Assembly (NCBI GenBank): GCA_039028895.1
Contig: JBCCHF010000009.1
Span: 114,957-178,956 of the forward strand
DNA length: 64,000 nucleotides
DNA from: JAHDCJ01 sp039028895
GTDB lineage: Bacteria > Bacteroidota > Bacteroidia > Chitinophagales > Saprospiraceae
Direction: 5' to 3'
Shown: positions 8,363 through 16,088 of the stretch, piece after piece
Layout of the letters: the number at the start of each line of letters is the position of its first letter
Position numbering within the stretch: position 1 is the stretch's first letter
Made by a program: the position numbers and the translations under genes
Notes under the pieces: generated by a model
Told to the model about the DNA's origin: nothing
Database searches by the model: none
The model's input: only the letters and a program-made list of their open reading frames with translations

Positions 8363-9532
8363 ATGAAGACTTATTTTTGGAAAGCCTTCCTTATTAGCTG
8401 TATCTACTTTTTTGCTTCCGCTAATGCCTTGTTCAGCCAGCAATACGACCTCCGTTTTGTTAACCAGATCACAAGTTGCCTGACAGAGGAGATTTTTATT
8501 GATGTTGAAATCAAAGCCTCTTCCGTTCCAGAACAATTTAACCTAGGCATTCAGAATTACAGGTTTAACTTCAATACAAGCGCCGTACCGGAGATTAACC
8601 CGCCAATAGGCCCGCCTAATACCAATCCACCAGACAGGTCAGTCTTTATACAGTTCGAAGGTTCAGTTTCGGGTATGGTAGCTGGGAGTTTTTATGGCCC
8701 ACACACATTGACCGGGTCGTCAGGAAATCTTGTATCGTATAATGTAACGCTGCTTTTTGGTGGGGGATTTCCAATTACATTTGACACCTGGACTCAGGTC
8801 GGACGTTTACGGATGAGCATGGCTGACCCAATGCCTCCTTGTCTTACCTTGACATGGGATCAGGGAAGTACATTGATACTTGCACAAGTTGGCGGCAGTC
8901 CTGTTGTAGCGACAGCCGGAACTTTTGAGGATATCACGATTTGCGGAATTTGCGCAACTCTGCCTATAGAGCTCAGCCGATTTGATGTGAAAGAAGAAAA
9001 CTGCAATGCGGTACTTGAATGGGAAACATTATCAGAGACCAATAACAGCCATTTTGTGGTTGAAGTCAGTGAAGACGGCGAAATGTTTGAATCCATAGGT
9101 GAGGTTGAAGGAGTCGGAAACTCCACTTCGGTCAATCAGTACCGATTTACAGCTCCTTTGACAACAAAGGATAATTATTTCAGATTAAAGCAGGTTGACC
9201 TTAATAGCGAGGTATCCTATTCAGAGGTCAAGTTTATTGAAGCCTCATGCAATGACGTTTTTGCTGAGTCAGGCGTGATGTCCCTGTTCCCAAATCCGGT
9301 TTCTTCTGGCAAACAGTTTAGCCTGAGAATAAAAACCGGGATTGAAGGAGCGGGCCATATCAGGGTAACAGATAGCAGAGGCCAATTAGTGAAAATCTAC
9401 GATGTAGAAGTTGCTGAAGGGCTTAATAGCCTTGAGCTTGATCTTCCAGAATTACCTAACGGACTTTATTTCTTACAGTTCACATCTTCTTCCTGGCAGT
9501 CAAGTCTGTTAAAGCTGGTTATTTCAGATTAG
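8363..9532 (+). CDS. T9SS type A sorting-domain protein (tandem paralogue 2)
   Basis: A 389-residue paralogue of the preceding gene with the same order of parts: signal peptide about 1-25 (ending LFSQQ), N-terminal beta domain with QNYRFNFNTSAV, linker module starting LPIELSRFDV (about 208), and a C-terminal T9SS type A domain starting LFPNPVSSG with the typical LPNGLYFLQF strand. The 148 bases between the two genes contain TTTAATTTG (8346-8354) just upstream of this ATG, as in front of the first copy, suggesting each has its own promoter. The arrangement looks like a tandem duplication followed by divergence, with the sorting domain conserved and loops changed. Confidence 0.85.
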   Translation: MKTYFWKAFLISCIYFFASANALFSQQYDLRFVNQITSCLTEEIFIDVEIKASSVPEQFNLGIQNYRFNFNTSAVPEINPPIGPPNTNPPDRSVFIQFEGSVSGMVAGSFYGPHTLTGSSGNLVSYNVTLLFGGGFPITFDTWTQVGRLRMSMADPMPPCLTLTWDQGSTLILAQVGGSPVVATAGTFEDITICGICATLPIELSRFDVKEENCNAVLEWETLSETNNSHFVVEVSEDGEMFESIGEVEGVGNSTSVNQYRFTAPLTTKDNYFRLKQVDLNSEVSYSEVKFIEASCNDVFAESGVMSLFPNPVSSGKQFSLRIKTGIEGAGHIRVTDSRGQLVKIYDVEVAEGLNSLELDLPELPNGLYFLQFTSSSWQSSLLKLVISD

Positions 9533-9542
9533 CAGGGTTTGT

Positions 9543-11096
9543 TTAATCCAGTCTTATTTCATCTTCATGATGGTCGAAAAAGCGATAATCAAGCAATTGG
9601 TAATCCGTATTGGCATGTATGCTGATCCATTTTTTATAGGTCATAAACCATTTCACCTGTTGACTTGGAAATCCACGTTTGAGATGAGCAAAGACATAAG
9701 GATGTACGTGTAGGCTGAGCTTGCTTGGTCCTTGTGAATTGATGATAAACTTAAGATCTCTTTCGATATCGTCAGTGAGTAGGATCGATGCTGAGATTTT
9801 ACCTGTTCCATTACATGTCGGACAGGTTTCAGTTGTATTGATCGTCAATTCAGGTCTTACCCGCTGACGGGTGATCTGCATGAGTCCGAACTTACTAAGC
9901 GGCAGTACGGTATGCTGGGCGCGATCTTTTTTCATATGCTCGCGCATTGCATGATAGAGTTTTTTCTTATTCTCTGCCTTTCTTACATCGATGAAGTCAA
10001 TAATTATGATTCCGCCAATATCCCGTAAGCGTAATTGTCTGGCGATCTCTGCGGCCGATTCCAAGTTAACTGCAATGGCATTAGCTTCCTGATCGGTATG
10101 ACTACTTACTTTTTGGCCACTGTTGACGTCAATGACGTGCATCGCTTCTGTATGCTCGATGACCAAATAAGCTCCTGAAGCCATAGTGGCTGTTTTTCCA
10201 AAAGAGGACTTGATCTGTCGGGTTACCCCAAACTGGTCGAAAATTGGCCGATTGGAAGAATAGTGTTGGACGATACCAACTTTCTCCGGAGCGATTTGCT
10301 GCAGGAATGATTTAACATTAAGGAACATTTCCTTATCGTTGACAATGATCTTGTTGAACGATTCGTTAAGGATGTCTCTTAAAATACTTGAAGTCTTATC
10401 GAGTTCACTAAGTAATTTCTTGGGCGGTTTGGCCCTGTGAAGTTGTTCATGGATTTGCTGCCATTTGCTGATAAGCAACAGCATTTCCTCGTGAATATCT
10501 GCAGTTCCTTTGCCCTCTGATGCGGTTCGCACGATTACGCCAAAATTCTTTGGTCTGATACTTTCCACGAGTCGTGCCAGTCTTTTCCTTTCTTCCTGGT
10601 TAGACACCTTTTTGGAAACAGCCACCACATTAGAAAATGGGGTGAGTACAATATGTCGTCCGGGAATGGTTATCTCACAACTCAGGCGGGGCCCTTTTGT
10701 AGAGATTGGTTCTTTAAGAATCTGGACCAGCAGTGGTTGACGTTTGTCAAGGACCTGGTCTATTTTCCCGGTTTTAATGATTTCAGACTCGAATTTGAAA
10801 TTGTCGAGTGAGGATTGAGGGATGCCACCTGAAACGGCACCATTGGTATACTTGACGAGTGACCGCAATTTCGGTCCCAGGTCTGTATAGTGCAGAAATG
10901 CGTCTTTTTTATATCCGATATCTACGAAAGCAGCGTTAAGCCCTGGTATTAGCTTCCTGATCTTTCCCAAGAATATATCTCCTACAGTGAAATTACTGTT
11001 GGTTTTCTGGTAATGAAGTTCAGCAAGCTTTTTGTTTTCCAGAAGGGCTATTTCTACTTCCGTAGGTGTGGAATTAATAATTAATTCTTTTTCCAA
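9543..11096 (-). CDS. rng: Ribonuclease E/G family protein (RNase G)
   Basis: A single-strand-specific endoribonuclease acting in rRNA maturation and mRNA decay. The 517-residue protein has an S1-like RNA-binding domain at about residues 35-130 (VGDIFLGKIRKLIPGLNAAFVDIGYKKDAFLH), the catalytic core with DVNSG (first Mg-binding Asp) and IIIIDFIDV (second), and the CPTCNGTG zinc-link cysteines near residue 430. It has no long RNase E-type C-terminal scaffold, hence RNase G. The start codon is TTG, chosen because MEKELIINSTP matches the family N-terminus and no ATG is nearby. Downstream genes are convergent. A perfect 14-bp hairpin lies about 260 bases upstream. Confidence 0.93.
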   Translation of the reverse strand: MEKELIINSTPTEVEIALLENKKLAELHYQKTNSNFTVGDIFLGKIRKLIPGLNAAFVDIGYKKDAFLHYTDLGPKLRSLVKYTNGAVSGGIPQSSLDNFKFESEIIKTGKIDQVLDKRQPLLVQILKEPISTKGPRLSCEITIPGRHIVLTPFSNVVAVSKKVSNQEERKRLARLVESIRPKNFGVIVRTASEGKGTADIHEEMLLLISKWQQIHEQLHRAKPPKKLLSELDKTSSILRDILNESFNKIIVNDKEMFLNVKSFLQQIAPEKVGIVQHYSSNRPIFDQFGVTRQIKSSFGKTATMASGAYLVIEHTEAMHVIDVNSGQKVSSHTDQEANAIAVNLESAAEIARQLRLRDIGGIIIIDFIDVRKAENKKKLYHAMREHMKKDRAQHTVLPLSKFGLMQITRQRVRPELTINTTETCPTCNGTGKISASILLTDDIERDLKFIINSQGPSKLSLHVHPYVFAHLKRGFPSQQVKWFMTYKKWISIHANTDYQLLDYRFFDHHEDEIRLD

Positions 11097-11438
11097 AACA
11101 CCTGTTTTTGCTTAAATATTGGAAGCAGAACAAGAGATATGAACATGGCCCGTAATCGGAGTGAGCGGGTAGGTTCCGTTTTGGTATTCCCAAAAATCTT
11201 TTCCGGGGTAATTATTGGGGCTTGAAAGCGTATCGTACTATCAGCCTGGTGAGGGAGCCAGGGAAATAGGTTTTGGGTAAAGACGTCAAATTGAGTACGA
11301 CACGATTGGGATTATCCGATTAAATTATCTTTTTACTGGGGATTACCTAAACGCGGTCAGCACGTGGACGAAGAAGTTTGTTATGATTCGTCCACGTGCT
11401 TACCAATATACGTTCTGTTTTATTACAAAAGGCTAAGA
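11097..11438. other. 342-base leader/intergenic region upstream of RNase G
   Basis: No protein gene or tRNA is visible. It separates the 30-codon ribosomal-type gene from rng, both on the minus strand. Its main structure is the 14-bp inverted repeat at 11359-11400. If transcription continues from the upstream operon, this would be a long 5' leader for rng. Confidence 0.4.
11359..11400 (-). other. Perfect 14-bp inverted repeat (RNA hairpin)
   Basis: AGCACGTGGACGAA (11359-11372) is exactly complementary to TTCGTCCACGTGCT (11387-11400) with a 14-base loop. It lies 38 bases after the small ribosomal-type gene. No T-tract follows on either strand, so it is not a standard intrinsic terminator; mRNA 3'-end protection, processing by RNase or a protein-binding palindrome are possible. 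Confidence 0.6.
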
Positions 11439-11531
11439 TTATTTCTTTTTCTTGTGCCTGTTCTTACGAAGTCGCTTTTTTCTTTTGTGCGTCGAAATTT
11501 TATGACGCTTACGTTTTTTTCCACAAGGCAT
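11439..11531 (-). CDS. 30-residue basic protein, AURKAIP1/COX24 (mS38/bS22)-like
   Basis: A 30-codon gene with ATG at 11529-11531 and TAA at 11439-11441. The product is extremely basic, starting MPCGKKRKRHKISTHKRKKR and ending in a Lys run. I recognise this as the short protein conserved in Bacteroidota and annotated as an AURKAIP1/COX24-domain protein, related to mitochondrial mS38 and actinobacterial bS22 of the small ribosomal subunit; the ribosomal role is inferred from that family. It starts seven bases after the TPR gene and shares its strand with HU and RNase G. Its small size makes it easily missed by gene callers. Confidence 0.8.
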   Translation of the reverse strand: MPCGKKRKRHKISTHKRKKRLRKNRHKKKK

Positions 11532-11538
11532 AGTCTTG

Positions 11539-12369
11539 TTATTTTTTTAATTCGGTTAAATTATTTTCAATTTGTCTGTTAAGTCCTTCATCATCCGAGA
11601 GGTTGAGGCTGATTTGATAATGCTCAATGGCTTTCGGTGTATTGCGCATTTCGCGATAGCTTTCTGCCAGCAGGTAATGCGCGTTTAAATTTGTATCATC
11701 AATAGAAACGACCTGTTCAAGTCGTTCAACTGCTTTGTCATATTGCCCCGACTGTATGGAAAGCCTTCCTAACGTATAGAGCACCAAAACGTCGTTTGGG
11801 TATTTCTGTAAAAGGTCTCTGATCATCAGAATGCCTTTCATCGGTGCTTTCCCACCTTCAACGTAACACAATCCGAGATTAACCCTGTGCCGGGTATCGT
11901 CCGGATTGATTGAGATTGCAGATTCAAATGCATTAATTGCCTTTCGGAGACAATAGTTCCCAATACTGGTATCCCTAGCAAATCTGAAGCCAGAAAAGAA
12001 GGTTGATCCAGCAATAGACCAAGCTGTATCTGAATTTGAAAGGGTCGCTACTTCTTCAGCATAAATTCCTCCTAGTGGGAAGTTACCTACCAAATTCCAC
12101 CGACTTGAAATCTTCTTCAAAAGTTCGATCTGTTGTTCGATGGTAGCAGAGTCCAACTGCGTTTCAAGTTGCATGATTGAATCCAACTCTGCAGGAGGGG
12201 TTGTTACCTGTGCCGAATTAAGTAGTTTTTCCGGTGTAATAGATACAGCACTGATGGCTCTTTGCCGATCAATATCCTTTTGTTCTCTGGGCTTGTTAGG
12301 TACCAAGAAATATAACCCCAGAAATAAAGCTGTAAAAACGATGATTACAGCAACCTGTACCTTTGACAT
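11539..12369 (-). CDS. Membrane-anchored tetratricopeptide repeat protein
   Basis: A 276-residue protein with one N-terminal membrane segment (about residues 6-24, VAVIIVFTALFLGLYFLV), so the bulk is probably periplasmic, followed by a helical region and at least three TPR units in the C-terminal half (around AINAFESAISINPDD, LYTLGRLSIQSGQYDKAVERL and AHYLLAESYREMRNTPKAI). TPRs mediate protein-protein contacts; the partner is unknown. It sits between HU (34 bases upstream) and the small ribosomal-type gene (7 bases downstream), a housekeeping context common in Bacteroidota. Confidence 0.85.
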   Translation of the reverse strand: MSKVQVAVIIVFTALFLGLYFLVPNKPREQKDIDRQRAISAVSITPEKLLNSAQVTTPPAELDSIMQLETQLDSATIEQQIELLKKISSRWNLVGNFPLGGIYAEEVATLSNSDTAWSIAGSTFFSGFRFARDTSIGNYCLRKAINAFESAISINPDDTRHRVNLGLCYVEGGKAPMKGILMIRDLLQKYPNDVLVLYTLGRLSIQSGQYDKAVERLEQVVSIDDTNLNAHYLLAESYREMRNTPKAIEHYQISLNLSDDEGLNRQIENNLTELKK

Positions 12370-12403
12370 ACCCTCGATTTCTTTAAATTACCTCATTTGG
12401 CAA

Positions 12404-12721
12404 TTAGTCGGTTCCAACACCATTCTCCACCATTTCAGCGGTAACTTTGTCCTTAACTGCATCTACGAAAATTTTTGCAGGTTTGAACGCAGGAATGAAG
12501 TGTTCAGGAATTTCAATAGCCACATTTTTCTTGATGTGGCGACCTATTTTTTTGGCGCGTTTTTTAACAATAAAGCTACCGAAACCTCTGACATAAACAT
12601 TTTCACCGCTAGACAATGAATCTTTAACTTCCTTGAAGAAGGCTTCAAGGGTTACCAAGACATCAACTTTGGCAATTCCTGTTTTTTCTGAAATTTGAGC
12701 AACTAAATCTGCCTTTCTCAT
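12404..12721 (-). CDS. HU/IHF-family DNA-binding protein
   Basis: A 105-residue histone-like protein that bends DNA. It starts MRKADLVAQISEKTGIAKVD (dimerisation helices), has the GENVYVRGFGSFIVKKR beta-strand with the conserved GFGSF, and the arm region with IPAFKPAKIF, in which the usual Asn-Pro-x-T tip is replaced by a variant. A short tail (VTAEMVENGVGTD) follows the canonical 90-residue length. It heads the minus-strand group of TPR protein, small ribosomal-type protein and RNase G, and is divergent from mutY. Confidence 0.93.
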   Translation of the reverse strand: MRKADLVAQISEKTGIAKVDVLVTLEAFFKEVKDSLSSGENVYVRGFGSFIVKKRAKKIGRHIKKNVAIEIPEHFIPAFKPAKIFVDAVKDKVTAEMVENGVGTD

Positions 12722-12953
12722 ATTAAACTCTGGTTTTTAGATAGTTATAAATTTGGGCTAGAACATTCTAAGGCGAACGCAAATGTCGTAATTTTCCTAG
12801 AATTAAAAAAGTATATCCCGTTTTATTTTGACAATATTAAATGCTTCAATTAGTTACACCTTTCGATATTTTTAATGTGTAAAAAGTGCTTTATTGAAGC
12901 TACTGCGATTGCAGTGTTATCAAAGAGTTAACAAAAATAATCCCGAAAGGATG

Positions 12954-12961
12954 TAAGTTTG
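12954..12961 (+). promoter_or_regulatory. Putative mutY -7 promoter element (TAAGTTTG)
   Basis: TAAGTTTG matches TAnnTTTG and lies 25 bases before the mutY ATG in the 265-base divergent gap with HU. No good -33 box was found. Confidence 0.4.
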
Positions 12962-12986
12962 TATGAAAAATGTAAATATTCCCTGA

Positions 12987-14060
12987 ATGCCTCAACATTT
13001 TTTTACGGAAAACCTGATGATTTGGACCTCTACTCATCTTCGTCCAATGCCTTGGAAAGGGGAAAAAGACCCTTATCTCATTTGGCTTTCAGAGATCATA
13101 CTCCAACAGACACAAGTACAGCAGGGAAAGCCCTACTTTCTTAAATTTAAATCTGCATACCCTACTGTTCATGACCTGGCTAATGCTGATGAAGATGAGG
13201 TAATGAAACGCTGGCAGGGATTGGGATATTATTCAAGGGCGAGGAATCTTCATGCAACCGCGAAATATGTTTCAAGGGAACTTGATGGGCAATTTCCCGA
13301 AACCTATGAAGGGTTGTTGTCTTTAAAAGGCGTAGGAGCCTATACTGCAGCGGCTATTGCTTCCTTTGCTTTCGGTAAGCCTGTAGCGGTGGTTGACGGA
13401 AATGTATATCGTGTTTTAACCCGTTTCTTTGGTATCAGTGAGCCGATTGATACAACTATAGGGAAAAAACAAGTACGCCAACTTGCAGACAAGTTACTCG
13501 ATCGATCAGATCCGGGAGCCTACAACCAGGCAATTATGGATTTTGGTGCAGATCAATGCAGGCCCAAGAAACCGCAATGTTCGGCTTGTCCTATGACTTC
13601 CGAATGTGTGGCCTTTAAAGAGAACACTGTAGCGGAATTTCCTGTTAAAGTGAAAAAAATAAAAAAGAAGACCCGGTATTTTAATTATTTGGTGATAGAA
13701 TTTGAAGATGGCGTTTATTTGCAAAAAAGACAGGATAATGATATTTGGAAAGACCTTTATCAATTTCTACTAATTGAAACGGATACCCTTTTCTCAAGAC
13801 AAGAAATTGAAGAAAAAATTTCTTTGTGGGAACTTTTGAGTAAACACAAACCGTTGATAAAAAGCGTATCAGGGCCATTTTATCAAAACTTAACCCATCA
13901 AAAAATTGTTGGGATGTTTTATAAAATTGAAATTGAGTGTGGACTAAAAATGGATGAACGAGATCTTATTTTCGTTGAGCGAAATAATTTGAAAAATTTT
14001 GCTGTCCCGAAGTTGATAGATTGGTTTTTAACGGATAAATCCTTATCTTTGCTCCTATAA
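12987..14060 (+). CDS. mutY: A/G-specific adenine glycosylase MutY
   Basis: Removes adenine mispaired with 8-oxoguanine in base excision repair. The 357-residue protein has Glu36 in the SEIILQQTQV motif, a helix-hairpin-helix with LKGVGAYTAAAIASFAFG (about 113-130), catalytic Asp137 in VVDGNVYRVL, and the [4Fe-4S] cysteines at 191, 198, 201 and 207 (C-x6-C-x2-C-x5-C). A C-terminal NUDIX-like domain (about 225-350) recognises 8-oxoG. Start ATG chosen by the family N-terminus (WTSTHLRPMPWKGEKDPY). The promoter of ssb lies inside its last codons. Confidence 0.95.
   Translation: MPQHFFTENLMIWTSTHLRPMPWKGEKDPYLIWLSEIILQQTQVQQGKPYFLKFKSAYPTVHDLANADEDEVMKRWQGLGYYSRARNLHATAKYVSRELDGQFPETYEGLLSLKGVGAYTAAAIASFAFGKPVAVVDGNVYRVLTRFFGISEPIDTTIGKKQVRQLADKLLDRSDPGAYNQAIMDFGADQCRPKKPQCSACPMTSECVAFKENTVAEFPVKVKKIKKKTRYFNYLVIEFEDGVYLQKRQDNDIWKDLYQFLLIETDTLFSRQEIEEKISLWELLSKHKPLIKSVSGPFYQNLTHQKIVGMFYKIEIECGLKMDERDLIFVERNNLKNFAVPKLIDWFLTDKSLSLLL
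14021..14051 (+). promoter_or_regulatory. ssb promoter: TTG-N20-TATCTTTG
   Basis: A -33-like TTG (14021-14023) is 20 bases upstream of a perfect -7 element TATCTTTG (14044-14051), the Bacteroidota sigma-A type spacing. It overlaps the 3' end of mutY and would give ssb a leader of roughly 45 bases. Confidence 0.6.
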
Positions 14061-14103
14061 ACGTAAACAAAATAGTTATAAATACATTCTAAAAAAAAAT
14101 AGC

Positions 14104-14568
14104 ATGAGCTCATTGAATAAAGTAATGCTTATCGGCAGGCTGGGAAGAGACCCTGAGGTCCGTTATCTTGAAAACGGAGCTGCTGTCGCCAAGTTTTCTA
14201 TAGCTACCTCAGAAAGTTATAAAGACAAATCAGGTAACTGGCAGGAGCAGACCGAATGGCATGACATTATTATGTGGCGTGTACTGGCTGAGCGTGCAGA
14301 GCAACAACTTTCTAAGGGTAAATTGATTTATGTCGAAGGAAAACTTACCCACCGCAAGTGGGAAGACAAGGACGGTAACCCGAGGAAAACTACAGAAGTA
14401 GTGGCGCAGACTTTTCGGATGCTGGAAAAACGCGAAGCAAATCCTAACTCCGGGTACTTTCCTTCTACCTCAGATGAAATGGGAAACAAAAACGCCGTAG
14501 AAAAACCTGCCCCTGTAGTTGATAATGCTGCTTCAAAAGAAGAACCCTCTGACGACCTGCCTTTCTAA
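14104..14568 (+). CDS. ssb: Single-stranded DNA-binding protein SSB
   Basis: Binds single-stranded DNA in replication, recombination and repair. The 154-residue protein starts MSSLNKVMLIGRLGRDPEVR, has an OB fold over about 110 residues (WHDIIMWRVLAERAEQQLSKG, VEGKLTHRKW), a flexible tail rich in Asn/Pro/Glu, and the acidic C-terminal tip DDLPF that docks partner proteins such as RecO and PriA. It lies between mutY and gldE, a neighbourhood conserved in Bacteroidota, and has its own promoter inside mutY. Confidence 0.96.
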   Translation: MSSLNKVMLIGRLGRDPEVRYLENGAAVAKFSIATSESYKDKSGNWQEQTEWHDIIMWRVLAERAEQQLSKGKLIYVEGKLTHRKWEDKDGNPRKTTEVVAQTFRMLEKREANPNSGYFPSTSDEMGNKNAVEKPAPVVDNAASKEEPSDDLPF

Positions 14569-14575
14569 AACCTAA

Positions 14576-14663
14576 TTGAAAGGAAGGTGTTTTTTGGTGT
14601 CTTGTTCAAAGAAAGTCAACTTTGATATCGGCAATTCCTTCCTTTCAAACTGATTTTATTTTT
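14576..14663 (+). terminator. Long structured terminator-like hairpin after ssb
   Basis: TTGAAAGGAAGG (14576-14587) is exactly complementary to CCTTCCTTTCAA (14637-14648). The 49-base interior holds a second inverted repeat, TCAAAG/CTTTGA (14606-14611 with 14620-14625). A T-rich stretch (TGATTTTATTTTTT) follows the outer stem. It begins eight bases after the ssb stop codon. A terminator is the simplest reading; the long loop is unusual. Confidence 0.5.
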
Positions 14664-14730
14664 TAAAATCGCCCATTTTTCGTTGAGGGTGTATATATTT
14701 ATAAAAATTGTCGAACCATAATCCAACTCC

Positions 14731-16077
14731 TTGGAATCGGACCCTGGCGAATATCATTCGGAATTATTTGAGTTCATCATATTATTAAGTGCTGATCCGC
14801 TTGCCTTGAGCATTGCATTTGCAATGATTGTTGTGCTATTAGGTTGCTCAGCACTTGTCTCAGGATCTGAGGTCGCCTATTTCTCACTTGGCCCGGAAGC
14901 ACTTTCCGAACTCAAAAAAAATCCTACAGTTATTTCCTCCAGGATATTAAAATTGCTGAATTATCCACGATTCTTGCTGGCAACAATCCTAATTGCCAAT
15001 AACTTTATCAATATCTCTATCGTGATGATATCAACGTTCATCACGGCAAGTCTCATTCCTGATGAAGGGTGGATCAGTATTGCGGTTAATGTTGTACTTG
15101 TAACTTTCCTGCTGGTATTGTTTGGTGAAGTTGCCCCAAAAGTTTACGCCAACATGAATAGCTTGCAACTGGCTTCAGCAATGTCTGGACCATTGCTCTT
15201 CCTCAGGAAAATTTCATACCCTTTTGCTTACTTATTGGTAAACAGCACCAAGTTTATCGAAAGACGAATGGAAAAAAGAGCCGAAAAAAGCAAGATGGTG
15301 AGCATGGAGGAGATCGATAAAGCCATCGATCTAACCGTAAAAGACACACAGGATGCTCAGCAAGAAGCTGCATTGCTGAAAAGCATAGTCCAATTCGGCA
15401 ATGTCTCAGTCCAGCAGATTATGCGATCCAGGGTTGATGTTGTGGCGGTTGAAAATGATGTCAGGTTTACCGAATTGTTAGCCCTCGTTAGAAAATCAGC
15501 TTATTCCAGAATTCCTGTTTATGAAGATAATTTCGACAATGTAATCGGAATATTGTACGCAAAAGACCTGCTAGAGCATGTCGACAAAACCGACCAATTC
15601 AAATGGCAGAAACTGGTGCGACCGTCCTATTTTGTGCCAGAGACAAAAAAGATTGATGACCTTTTAGAGAACTTCCAGGAGAAAAGAACCCATATGGCTA
15701 TTGTCGTTGATGAGTATGGCGGTACATCAGGTATTGTAACCCTCGAAGATATCCTCGAGGAGATCATCGGTGAGATCAAAGATGAATTTGACGAACATAT
15801 TGACTTGGAGTATGAAAAACTTGATGACCATAACTTCATTTTTGAAGGTAAGACCATGTTAAATGATGTTTGTCGAATTACCAATCTTGAAGGAAGCATT
15901 TTCGATGAAGTCAAAGGCGATTCAAATTCAGTTGCTGGCCTGGTTCTCGAACTGGCAGGTCGACTTCCCAAGACACAGGAAGAAATCACTCATGATATTT
16001 TCCGTTTTACTATTATGTCAGTAGACCAACGCAGGATAAAGAGCGTAAAGATGACAATTGGCCAAAGAGAAGATTAA
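14731..16077 (+). CDS. gldE: Gliding motility-associated protein GldE (CNNM/CorC-type, CBS domains)
   Basis: A 448-residue inner-membrane protein of the hemolysin C/CorC family. An N-terminal DUF21/CNNM region has about four membrane segments (residues 20-165), followed by a CBS pair (about 205-340; MRSRVDVVAVE and ERTHMAIVVDEYGGTSGIVTLEDILEEIIG) and a C-terminal CorC_HlyC domain. GldE is associated with gliding and type IX secretion in Flavobacterium. The start codon is TTG; no ATG occurs before the first membrane segment. It follows ssb as in many Bacteroidota, but the gldD gene that often comes next is absent. Confidence 0.88.
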   Translation: MESDPGEYHSELFEFIILLSADPLALSIAFAMIVVLLGCSALVSGSEVAYFSLGPEALSELKKNPTVISSRILKLLNYPRFLLATILIANNFINISIVMISTFITASLIPDEGWISIAVNVVLVTFLLVLFGEVAPKVYANMNSLQLASAMSGPLLFLRKISYPFAYLLVNSTKFIERRMEKRAEKSKMVSMEEIDKAIDLTVKDTQDAQQEAALLKSIVQFGNVSVQQIMRSRVDVVAVENDVRFTELLALVRKSAYSRIPVYEDNFDNVIGILYAKDLLEHVDKTDQFKWQKLVRPSYFVPETKKIDDLLENFQEKRTHMAIVVDEYGGTSGIVTLEDILEEIIGEIKDEFDEHIDLEYEKLDDHNFIFEGKTMLNDVCRITNLEGSIFDEVKGDSNSVAGLVLELAGRLPKTQEEITHDIFRFTIMSVDQRRIKSVKMTIGQRED

Positions 16078-16088
16078 CCAGGATTAGG

